Of a DNA stretch of 64,000 bases, positions 35,365 through 46,194 are shown piece by piece (position 1 is the stretch's first letter; each line of letters begins with the position of its first letter). The position numbers and the translations under genes were made by a program. Below the pieces are notes generated by a model. It had not been told where the DNA came from and did not search any database. It worked only from the letters and a program-made list of their open reading frames with translations. This DNA is from Humulus lupulus (taxonomy: Eukaryota; Streptophyta; Magnoliopsida; Rosales; Cannabaceae), in contig NC_084793.1 of NCBI RefSeq assembly GCF_963169125.1, positions 216,716,652-216,780,651 on the forward strand, given 5' to 3'.

Positions 35365-37620
35365 TTTTTAGTTTTGATTGTTGAGTTATGCTAATTGGTT
35401 TTGGTTCCATGATGTTCCTTTTGTCTGTTGCATATAGAGAGGCATAGAGTTGCTATGCAGGTCACATGGTTATGATGTGATGGGAAATGTAATATGGTAT
35501 TGGCAACTTAAGAGATGAGTTGGGTTATGGAAAGGACTCATCAGTGATTTTGGTAAAGCTGGTTATGACAGGCTTTGGTTTGATCCAGGGTATGGATTGG
35601 TTAAGTAATTAAAGAGCAATCTTGAGTGGCAAGGAAAGTGTAGTAATTCTTAGGCTTGAGAGCAGAAAATCTTGTGTTAGTGAGATCAGAACAAACTGGA
35701 TTAGCTTGTAGATTTTGAATATGTTTCCAGGTGGTCTGACAGGGCTTCTTTTTATGAAAAGAGACTAGAATAATGATTGGATTAGTGTCGGAGATAGAAT
35801 CAGATGTAAACACTATTTTGAGTGGCTCAGCGGAGTTATAAGAATTAAAGGGTTAGTTGCTGAGTAAGATGGAATCCTTTAAGGTTGATCTTGGATCTGG
35901 TTAGGACCAGTTAGAGGTCAGAGAGAGGAAGTTATATAAAGGATTGTGTTAGTATCGGTTTGAAGCACTGCGAGTGCTGAATATGTCTTGAGAATTGATT
36001 TTATGCTAGTGTTTATGAATTAGATGAATAGTGGGATTCAAAGGTTTATGAATTAGATGATATTGTGGTACTTTCTCTGTGGAGATTTGCCAAGAATGAA
36101 GAGTGCCTTGGGGACAGGAGTGTCCATGGATGGTAAAGATATTTCAGGTGCCTTGGGAAGTATTTTGGGTCTTTTATAGACCAGGGTCAGTTGGTGGATT
36201 GTTATGGCATCCCAGTAATAGAGAAAAGTGGTTGCCTATGCGACATGTGGATTAAAGAATCTGACCAGGACTGGAATAGAGTTTCTGGTGGGCCAGGTGG
36301 CCAGTTCATTGTTGAGATTATCATCTCAAGAAAGATAAAAAGGAAAGATGGTTAAGTGAGTCACAGATAGGAAAGATTGTATGGGAAGCCTTAACTGGAT
36401 TAGCTAAGGGTTGTATAGCGTTCGATATGAATTTATTGTGGTATAGAGGTCGGATTTGGAATCCGATGGGCATTGAGATTATCTGAGAGATTCTGGATGA
36501 ATCTCATGCTATTCTTTTATTTGCTTCATTCAGGCATCATGAAAGATAACGGGATATGAAAGCGTTATAGTGATGGCCTGAGATGAAGAGGGATATATTG
36601 AGGCATGTGTAAAGTTCTTAACCTGTTGGCAGGTCAAAATAGAATATCAGGAAACAGCAAGGCCATTATCGCCTTTGGGTACTTTATAATGGGAATAAGA
36701 GGGCATCGCAATGAGTTCGCGGTGAGATTCCCAAGTTGATGGATCAGTATGGAATGGTATTAAGTTATTGTGGATCAGCAATCCACATGAGTTTATTATA
36801 TCAGCAAGGATAAGCAAATAGTACGGCTGATCAGTATTCGAGTCTCTTTGTGAGAGGGATATAGTGCCTTCGTGAACTCAAGGTCTATCTTATTAGATGA
36901 AGACTTTATTATGACTTCCAAGTTTTGGAAGGGTTAGAAGGTGATGATTAAATAGATGGAACTCAGTACAGATTATTACTCTCAGACTGGTGGCAAATCA
37001 GAGAGAGAGGGTTATCCAATTATTATTGGAGGAACATCTTATAAGATGAGTGAGGTAATATATATATATATATCTGGATCCTGAGGTGGTTCAGGGGATT
37101 AATGAGGTTACCATGGAGTGGAGCTTGGATACTCACTTATCAGAATAAATGGAAAAGTGTTATTGAACTGAAAAGTAAGAATGTGGGATTCCAGGTGGGA
37201 GAATGTATCTTCTCTAAGGTATCACCATGGGAAAAGGGGTGAGGAATTAAGACAAGTTAAGCCCTAGTTTGTTTCAGCAGTTGGATCCTGATTGGGTCTG
37301 AATGGGGTGACTCCGGTTCAGCTTTACTTTTGGCATCAGCAGTTGTATACAGTGAGTTACGTACTTCCATGCAGTGAATATGGGTTAAAGAAACTTATGA
37401 GTTGAGTTATGAGAATCTGAAGGTTAGGTTAAGTATTTCGGTATGGAATAGCCAGTTCAGATTGTGACATAAGTAATGAGGTTCTATTGAACAGAATGTA
37501 CCTTGGGCTAAGGTAATGCTATTGAGATAGCGAGGACAAGGAAATGACCTGAGGAATTTATGTCAAGTGAGTGGAATTCTGGTTCCAATCTGTTGAGTAA
37601 ATTTCGAGGACGAAATTTCT
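35365..37620 (+). pseudogene. Element D pol remnant, extensively rearranged
   Basis: Only scraps of protease (GMDWL near 35592), RT (near 35990-36060) and integrase (EILDESHA near 36485; YWWPEMKRDI-like near 36565-36600) can be read. There are many stops, indels and apparent duplications of 'gtttatgaattagatga'. The region is about 2.3 kb where an intact chromovirus pol would need about 3.5 kb. No ORF above about 70 codons remains. Confidence 0.75.
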
Positions 37621-37636
37621 GTAAGGAGGGGATAGT

Positions 37637-40428
37637 TGTAATGCCCTGAATTTCCTAATAAGGGTTAGGACCATGATTAGGAGGCCGGGAGGGCCATAAT
37701 TGAATTATGACGCTATTTAATGATCATATGCATGTTTATGTGAATTATATTATTATATGATGGTAAATGCATGCATATGGGAGTATTTATTATTATGAGG
37801 GTATTTTGGTAATTTGGCCGCTATGGGCATAATTGTGTATTTTGGGTGCATGGTTGTGATTAATTAATAAGGTCACCTTATAAGGTGGATTGGTTCGAGC
37901 TATCCGGCATGAGACGATCATGAAATGTAAGTGTTCGGTCTAGTCATAACGGGTTTAAGTTCGGGGCTCGGGGTGAGTCTCGGGGTCATGTTGATGACTA
38001 GAACATTACCGGGAATTAAAGGGTAATGGGATATGATTTATTGGTATTTGATAATTTTGAGATTAGCGAGAATTGGAGAGCGTTAATTATAATTAATGGT
38101 ATAGGTTGGAAAGGACAATTTTTCCCTTGGGGTGGCTTTAGGAACCTCAAGTGACCTAGGGGTATTTAGGTCATTTGGATTGGATTTATATGACTTTAAG
38201 GCTGTGGAAAACAGAACCAAAAACAGAGCCCCATCCTCATCTCCTCTTCTTCTTCTCCTGTACATGTTTTCCCCTTCACTTTTCTTTGAATTTTGAGAGC
38301 CCAAATTGAGGAGTTAAGCTAGGAGATCAAAGGTGGGAGCTTAGGAACTTGATTCAGCCATTAAAGGGGATTCAAAATCAAGTTTGAGGTAAGTTCCAGC
38401 CATTAGTTTCCTGGTATACTCTATTTTGGGTTTAAACTTTCAGCTTGTGATTTCATGGTAAATAGTTGGAATTAATGGAAGTTTAGTTGATGTTTAACTT
38501 GTGTTTCGATGTGGGTGAGTTGTTGATAATGTTTAGTGGTTGAATTGGGTGTTAGGTTGAGGTTTGGAACTGGTTTGAAGGGTTGGTTCCGAGGGAAAAT
38601 GCAGGGGAAAGCAAGTTGGTGCTTGCTGATTTTGGTAATGGGCTGCGGCACGGCTATGGTGAGCCGCGGCCTATGTGCATTTTTGTGAGGGGATTGGCTC
38701 AGTCAGGAGGGTGAGCCGCGGCCCATCAGGGCAATTTTGGCCAGAAATAGGTTTTTGACTTTGGGATGCTAGCCATAGGCCTTGGGGTTGATCCTACTAC
38801 CCGGTTAAGTGTGGATTGATGTCCCGGAGGCTAGATATTGGTTTGGGAACCTATGTTGGTCATTTTTATTAATGGTATCCTATATGTTTGGTTATGACTA
38901 GGTGACCGCTAAAGGACTAAAAGTTGATCGTTCTCAAGGGTCGTTCTCTTATTCATTTTAGCTCGACTCTGACGTAAGAAAACTGCACCCTGTGTATATG
39001 TGACATGCATGGATATTCTTGATGCATGTTGGTTGATTATTAAGTATGACATGCATGGCTATTCTTGATGCATGTTGGTTGGTTGTTAAACATGACATGC
39101 ATGGCTACGATTGGTGCATGTTGGATTGTTAAGTATAATGCGTGTGATGCATGAGAAACATGTGATCAGGACATGCTTTGAGTACTGAATATGACATTGT
39201 TCAGAGCCTGTGCCTCTGGGTTTGTGCATGGTCCTAATTGTATTAATACTTGTTGAGTAAGCATGTTGAATACCTTGTTTATGGATATTGGACATGTGGC
39301 ATATGTTTGGTGGCATGACGTACTTGTGTATGGCACTGACTTATTAGTCAGAATCGGCAATGGTGTTGGACTCATCTGTGAAGCTGTGATTTATTAGTCA
39401 AGTTCACAATGAGCTGAACACTAGTCGTGTTTCACTGACCTGCGGGTCAGAAACGGCATAAGCGCCGAGGACGCAGGGCTGAGTGTAGATTAGATCTAAT
39501 CGATATCAGCGTTGAATGGCTCCATGGCATTAACGCTGGACCGACGCTAAAGTCGATGAACTTATAAGCGCTTGCCTGGTCTAAGACCAGATGTTCAGAG
39601 CCAGGGCATATGGCCCCGGTGACTATTTGTCACATGGCTGGGGAACCCTGTTCCATAGTGACGACACTAGAGTCGGGAGGAAGGTTTTGTTGGTGACCAA
39701 TCACCATGCACCTATCCTCTTGAATCTAGTGAGATGTTCACTTATTTATTAAGCCCTGGTGATCCTATCATCACATGGCCAAAGGGTGCTGTCCCCAGGT
39801 TATGACTCTATGGTCATGAGGAAGGTTATGTCGGTGACCATTCACCATACACCTACCCTGGTTGAACTTATGAAAGGATAACTTATCAGTTAAGCCCTGG
39901 TGACCCTATCGTCACATGGCTAGATGGAGTTGTACCCATTTTTGTGACTTTGGCTACTATCACCTACCTATTATGGACTGATAGTCCTGAATGATTATTA
40001 TGATCATTGTTGATATTATATCATGCTTTATTGTGTTTTCTTGCTGGGCTTCGGCTCACGAGTGCTATGTGGTGCAGGTGAAGGCAAAAGGAAGTTGGAC
40101 CATCCTTGAGTTGGAGAGCTTAGGTGATGACGTGTACATATGCAGCTGCTCGTCCTCCACGGCCGAGGTTTAAAGTGGAACTAGGGTTAAACCCCGTTTT
40201 GCCGCTTAGAACGGCCTGTTGTAAATAGTTTTCTGTAATAGACTCTGAAATTATATTTTTGGGATCCCAATGTATATATTAAACGTTCTAGTGAAACGTT
40301 ACATTTTATCCAAGGTTTTTAATCGCTAATCATACTTAGTTACACGTTTTTGGCCAAATGACTCGATTAGCGAGTTTAGCACTGTTTACAAGGCACACCG
40401 TAACGGTCCCTGGAGTTGGGGCGTTACA
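37637..40428 (+). repeat. 3' LTR of element D
   Basis: A 2.79-kb LTR, TGTAATGCCC...GCGTTACA. Lacks about 50 bases of the GCCGCGGC-rich repeat that the 5' copy has near 32070-32120. The conserved LTR box is at 40034-40090. Confidence 0.93.
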
Positions 40429-43400
40429 GCAGCGCTGATTGCATGCTCTGTGATTGCCAAATAGATGAATAGTACTTCACCATTTATTGGCTGAGTGAGA
40501 TGCTCCTTCAAGGCTTTGAAGGCTGTCTCACATTCCTCGGTCCATTGGATCTTCTTTCTGCCCCTCAGTAAGTTAAAGAAGGGGACATACTTGTCTGTAG
40601 ACTTTGATATGAACCTACTGAGGGCAGTTACTCTCCATGTTAAGCTTTGCACCTCTTTGATTGTAGTAGGTGACTTCATGTCGTTCAATGCTTTAACCTT
40701 CTCAGGGTTAGCCTCGATTCCATGTGAATTGACTATGTATCCGAGAAACTTACTTGAACCAACTCCAAATTAGCACTTGAGAGGATTGCAAGTATTGCAA
40801 AGCGTTCCTCCAAGTCTTGAACATGCCCTCCAACCTCTTTGGACTTGACCAACATGTCATCGACATATACCTCCATATTTTTGTCAATCAAGTCTCGGAA
40901 CATGCCAATCACTAAATGCTAGTAGGTGGCTCCTGCGTTCTTCAAGTCGAATGGAATTACCTTATAACAGTACAATCCCTTTTTTGTCCGGAAGCTGGTA
41001 TGTTCCTCGTCGGGAGGGTGCATACTTATCTGATTATACCCAGAATATGCAGCCATGAATGAGATTATTTCATGTCATGTAGTTGCATCGACCAGTTGGT
41101 CTATTCTGGGTAGTGGGAAGTAGTCTTTGGGGCAGGCCTTGTTCTGATCTGTGAAGTCCACGCATGTCCTCCACTTCTCGTTTGATTTTGGGACCAGCAC
41201 ACGATTTGATACCTAGTCTGGGTAGTAGGTCTCCCTTATAAAACTATTTTCCTTAAGTCACTCGACCTCCTCCTTCAGGGCTTGAGATAGGTCTTTGTCA
41301 AGCAGTCTCCTTTTTTGTTGTACCGGTGGGTAGTATTTGTGCAAATTGAGAACATGGCTTATTACTGACAGAGAAATTCCAACCATGTCCTTATGTGACC
41401 AGGCCAAGGCATCCTGGTTCTTCTTTAAAAATTCTACCAACCGTGCCTTAATTTCAACATTTAGCTCTTTCCTGACTTTGATTACTCTAGTCGGGTCCGC
41501 CTCAACTAGTAGGACTTCGTCAAGATCTTCGCCTAGTCCTACCCCCATAAATTCATCCCCAAAGCGAGGATCGATATCGTTTCCCTTACTTTGGGAAACT
41601 TGATATAATAACAAATCATCGTTAAAAGGAGCCCCTGGTTCCAGTAGAGTGTTTCTTTCAACGTCAACTTCCATGTTGACAACCTCATCGATTCCTTAAT
41701 TCCCTTCGTAGCAGGTTACTACCATGTTGTTTACGCATGGTCTTTTCTTTACTTTGACCACTGACGCATTATAGCATTCCTATGCCTCCCTTTGGTTACC
41801 CTATACGAATCCTTGCCCTGCGTTTGTGGGGAACTTCAAAGACAGATGCCAAATAGACACGGTTACATGTAATGCCCTCAGGAGGGGTCTCCCGAGAACT
41901 ACGTTGTAAGCCAATGAGTAATCTACCACTAGGAACTGTCATCACAGTCTCGTGCCCAGGGGCATCCCCCACCGTGATCGGTAGTCTGATAGTTCCTAGC
42001 ATTCTCCCGTGAACCCATATATCACTTGGGAACAAGGTGTCAGGTCTTTGACCGTGAGCTTCATCTTCTCGAGGGATGATTTGTAGATGATATCTACTGA
42101 GCTTTCCGTATCCACCAAGCATCTCTTCACTCGGGCATTGGTGATTTGAATGGTAAGGACCAAAGGGTCATTGTGGGGGTACCTCACAAGCCTAGCGTCA
42201 TCCTCCGTAAAAGTGAGAGTTTCACTTTCATACTTCAGATTTTTTGGAGACCGCTCCTTGAATGCCATGCACTGGGAAGACTCCCCTACCTCATGTCTTA
42301 AGATCCTTGCATATCGCTCACGAGCATTGTTACTGTTTCCTGCTATGTGGGGCCCCCACATATGGTATCCAATGTGAAGTCCACAGCCGTTGGCTCCATT
42401 GGTGGATTCATTTGCCTTCAGAACTCTGGATTTCTGCTTGAGGCTTTGGTCTTGACTTGGTACCTCTAGAGTTTTCCTGATCAGAGGAGAAACTCTATCT
42501 CATCCTTCAATTATGGAAACGACAAAACTTGTTATTGTCCCTCTTTCCTTCTGAGTGTAAGGGTGGTGGCTTTCGATATGGTACCTCCTGGTATGTTGCC
42601 AAGTAAATCTCAACCCTTGATATAGTGAAGACAGTATAGTTGGTGAACCTAGGCTCGTAGGGCTGATGCTTAGGCTGTTTGTCGATTGGTGCTGACTTAG
42701 CCTTCTTTTCTCCACTCTGCTCAGCCCCTAAGGTACTCTTCTTCTTACCGTTGCCCCCATTGTTGCCCTAAGGGTTTGTGTTGTTCTTACCTGCCTTGAT
42801 AGTGGCTAGATGGTTTATGCATTTTCTTCCTTCGTGATAGTGTCATCTAGCTTCATGTATTTGTCTACTCGGTCCAGGAACTCCTGCAAGGTGTTGATGG
42901 GGTTTCTGTGTATGCTATCCTATAAGGGACTACGATAAATTGTTCATGTCGAGATGGCAACGAAATTGTCTTCATCTCCTACTGTGGATGCTTAGTTTGC
43001 CTCTCTCATGAATCTTTGGATGTAGTCCTTCAGGGATATATCCATCCCTTGCTTGATTTCAAATAGTTGATTGGCATAAACTGGTTGAATTCGTCCGGCA
43101 CAGAAGACCTTGCAAAATTCCTTCCTAAACTGCTCCCAAGAAGTGATGGATCCAAGTTTGAATTTCCAATACGATTCTTGAGCTGAGTCAGAGAGAGTGG
43201 TAGGGAATACCCTAAACCTATAACCATGCTCCACATCGAGTAACTCCATTTGATCCTCGAACTTTCCAATGTGTTGTTTCATCTATCTCCCTAGGAGGGG
43301 GCCTTCGGGTTGGTAACACTCTTACTCCGAGATGAAGTGTTATTCTTCTTAGTCATGGAGAAGGCAGTCTTGGATTGCGCCTTTTCTTCATGTCTTTGGG

Positions 43401-43913
43401 AAAATGGCTCTGAAAGCATCCTTGGGGTTCGACTCCTCCCCTGGATCTCCTTGTTACTGTTGTCTCGCTTCCCTGTTGCTTTGGCCTGAGCCTCCCTCAT
43501 CGCCTGAGCAGCAGCTTTAGCGTTGGCTCAGGCTAACTGGGTAGCCGTCTCCAGGGCCACAACAGCCTCCTGGTGCCTCCGGTTAGCTTCCTGCTCCCGC
43601 TGGATCATCCTCTAGACCTGCTTATCTATCTCTCACCATTGTCTTTCCATAGTCTTCCTCTGGAGGGCAATTTCTGTAGCAAAGGCCTCCTACCTCACCA
43701 GAAATTGCACCATCTCCTCCTGGTGAGCATCCTTTGGATCTTCTGCATCAGGTTAATATCCAACCTCTCCTGAGGTTCGTTAACAGGATCGATGGGATTT
43801 TGAGTGATGGAATCTCTGGGAGTCGTCTTCTCTGTCTGACTGGGTTTTGGAGGCATCATAAAACTGATGAAAGTGTGTTTCTTGATTTCGTACTCTCAAT
43901 GAAAGCACCAAAA
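40429..43913 (-). pseudogene. Tat element A gag-protease-RT, truncated at RNase H
   Basis: Minus strand. Gag lies around 43500-42992 (FEDQMELLDVEHGYRFRVF; SWEQFRKEFCKVF). Protease is near 42361-41800, with the active site reading VDTESSVDIIY, i.e. DTG changed to DTE. The RT N-terminal extension (DALAWSHKDMVGIS) is in 41674-41258, and the RT catalytic box MEVYVDDMLVKSK at about 40877-40840 is intact. RNase H begins at about 40560 (WTEECETAFKALKEHL) and breaks off at ITEHAISAA at 40429, exactly at the LTR of element D. Several in-frame stops occur throughout. The archaeal-type RNase H and most of integrase expected of Tat elements are deleted. Confidence 0.88.
43893..43910 (-). other. Primer-site candidate of Tat element A
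   Basis: Minus strand TGGTGCTTTCATTGAGAG lies 3 bases inside the LTR edge. Element B has the same site with one change (46177-46194). The matching tRNA was not identified by eye. Confidence 0.65.
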
Positions 43914-44913
43914 TGTTGACCTGTGAAATTGGCCAACGGTCGTATGTACAATATATGACACCTTTTGAACGAAATAAATATAATATACCATAGAGTACAA
44001 ATATCTTAGACAAACACACTGAAATTTATAGTGGTTCAGCTCTGTTCTGATGAACAGTAATCACCTAATCCACTTAGTCTTTAGTATTGAATCACTCGAT
44101 AGACAATTACACAAATGAATTAAAGAATTCACTCGTCCCCAATTTTCCCAAAGTTTCTCTCCAGTAAATAACTGTTTCAAAATCGTTCTCGGATCTCCCA
44201 AAAACCAACCCCCTTAAACGAAGCTCTGGGTCCTTTATCTATAGTACCCAGGGGCTGTTACATGATCAGCAATACTGCGGACCGTGGATTTGTACACGAT
44301 CATTGTGAGTTGAGATATGTGTCCACCTCCCCATGATTATGAGATCATGGGTCTTCTCATTGTTTCTCTGTATCGTGGTTGACAATGCACGATTGAAACC
44401 TTCGAGAAAACACTAAGTCTTAGTTGGTTTATGAGACTTAGGTGCTTGGCCCGATGACCCTTTAGAGCTTGGGTGCTAGGCCTGATGACCCTCTTGGTGC
44501 TAGGCCTGCTGATCTTCTGGGTGCTAGGCCTGTTAACCCTCTGGGTGCTAGGCCTGCTGATCTTTTGGGTGCTTGACCTGCTGGGTGCTAGGCCTGCTGA
44601 TCTCAGCTTGAATGAGTGTGAACTTTATCCAACAAAGTGTATTTGAGAGTTTAGGTCAACCAACCTATGAAGAATAGGGTGGGTCGACCACCCATGCAAT
44701 TCTTGAGCATGCTAGGCCGACCACCCCTAGGGTTTCGGGTTAGGCTGACCATCCCTAGGGGGTTTAGGCCTGGTTGACTTCCTTATAGGTCCTGGACCTA
44801 TTCTTTTTTGCTCATCGGTCTTTTTTCAATACTTTGTCGTTTTTCCATGGCTTGTGATGCCACATGCCACTCTCTCATTCGCCACGTTATCTCTGGATTT
44901 TTTAGGGATAACA
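43914..44913 (-). repeat. 5' LTR of Tat element A
   Basis: In sense orientation it begins TGTTATCCCTAAAAA (right edge 44913) and ends GGTCAACA (left edge 43914), about 1.0 kb. A TATA-like TATAGATAAA is on the minus strand at 44234-44243. The 3' LTR is not found in the window and is presumably left of base 1. Contains the 24-bp array 44471-44607. Confidence 0.78.
44471..44607. repeat. 24-bp tandem repeat inside A LTR
   Basis: GGTGC starts at 44472, 44496, 44520, 44544 and 44568 (exact 24-base period), then at 44584. The unit is about 'ggtgctaggcctgctgatcttctg'. It lies upstream of the TATA-like motif in sense orientation, i.e. in the presumed U3. Confidence 0.9.
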
Positions 44914-45450
44914 ATTATATTTTTATACTCATTTGTTTTATTATTTTGCGAAATAATAAGAAAGTAAAGGAAAAATATAGGTTTTAATTATTTTTTAATT
45001 TTAAATCATTTTCACTTTCCCATTCTTTCTCCAAATAATAAAAAGAATAATTAGTATTTTTCCCCCAAACTTATGACACTACCAGATCGTGCCCCCTAAA
45101 ATATGTGGCTTGTTAAAAACTCCCCCTGAATTATATCATTTACAAAAACCTAGTCATTCATTAGGTTTCATTCCATTTTGTCGTTTAAATGCTGATATGG
45201 CATTGTAAATTCTGATAAATTAGTATTGTTGCCCCATGAACTTTAACCATTACCAAATCGTGCCCCTTTTTATTAGAAAAATTAATTAAAAATTAAAAAA
45301 AAAATCTTCTTTTGTATTAATTATTTAAAAATGAATTCAAACCTAATAATTATTTAAAAAAATTCTAAAATTAAAATCAAAATAAAATTAAAATAGCAAC
45401 ATTAAAAAGTAAAACATTAAATCTTTGAAAACAAATCTTAGTATTAGTTT
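44914..45450. other. AT-rich spacer between Tat elements A and B
   Basis: No gene. The phrase 'ccagatcgtgccccct' near 45089 is repeated as 'ccaaatcgtgccccttt' near 45253, about 160 bases apart. This resembles the edge wording of some DNA transposons, but no matching inverted end was found. The rest is A/T runs. Confidence 0.45.
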
Positions 45451-46172
45451 TGTTGTACCCTAAAAATTAGTACGAGTTTAATCACTTAGCTAGGGGTACA
45501 ATTGGCAAATGAATTTATGGAAAAAGCAGGCGAGTATAACATCTAACTAATGATGATGTGAGTAGCTTGAGTTAGGAGTTGGCAGTACAATATTTAGGTC
45601 GTTATCAAGTCGCCTCTTAGGATGACGGTCCAGTTCGAGACATGTAGTGGCGCTCTGAACTTAGTTCGAACTAAGGTTCAGATTCTCTTCGATCCTCAGG
45701 TGGATGAATATTTTCAGCTCGTGGAAACCTGGTCATGACGCACACTGAAGGATTTCGAGAGACTCGGAGGCACTCTATACACTCATTAATGTCCAGGCTG
45801 TATTGCACATTTATTGTCCGAGATAACAAGAGTATACTCTGTTAGGAAATCGTATTCCTATGTAAATGGGAATTATCTTTATTAAATGTTTACCATATTT
45901 ATGCACACGGTTACCCAAGCCTATCTAGGAAATTCCACTATAAATATCAGGGATAATGGACAGGAAAGGGGACTGCTTTTTGTAATACTGAAACTCTACA
46001 GAAATTGTGAGAGAGTAATAATATTGTCTCGTGGACTATGAGGATTTTAACCACTGAACCACGTAAAATCGTGTGTGAGAAATTGTTCATATAAGTTCAT
46101 TACGGTTTACAAATAAGCACGAATATCCTTATTAGATTTCTAAATCTACTGTTGACGAAAAATTGCATCAAT
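45451..46172 (+). repeat. 5' LTR of element B
   Basis: Begins TGTTGTACCCTAAAAATTAG; its end is taken at ATCAATA just before the primer site (a canonical CAACA end would have mutated to CAATA). About 720 bases. TATAAATA at 45939-45946 is a good core promoter candidate, with transcription expected to start shortly downstream. Confidence 0.72.
45939..45946 (+). promoter_or_regulatory. TATA box of element B LTR
   Basis: TATAAATA about 230 bases before the LTR end, a normal U3/R position for a plant retrotransposon promoter. Activity is not known. Confidence 0.6.
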
Positions 46173-46176
46173 AGTT

Positions 46177-46194
46177 TGGTGCTTTCGTTGAGAG
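46177..46194 (+). other. Primer-site candidate of element B
   Basis: TGGTGCTTTCGTTGAGAG follows the LTR end and differs from the element A site at one base. The tRNA was not identified. Confidence 0.65.

Larger units (their letters stand above)
31017..40428 (+). mobile_element. Ty3/gypsy chromovirus D, gag-bearing with ruined pol
   Basis: LTRs at 31017-33811 (start truncated by about 21 bases) and 37637-40428 are very similar by eye. It has a Met-tRNA primer site, a gag frame with two stops, a short wrecked pol and a polypurine tract GGAGGGGATAG at about 37625-37635. The complete LTR starts TGTAATGCCC and ends GGCGTTACA. No target duplication can be checked because the left end is deleted; the right flank is GCAGC. 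It is inserted in pol of element A, in the opposite orientation to A. Confidence 0.9.

Noticed and set aside
43573..43919. Plus-strand ORFs opposite the element A gag region
   Set aside because: Shadows of the minus-strand gag and leader.
44914..45450. Host intergenic gene or RNA gene in the A-B spacer
   Set aside because: A/T-rich with no ORF of substance, no tRNA-like boxes and no conserved motif; only a short duplicated phrase.
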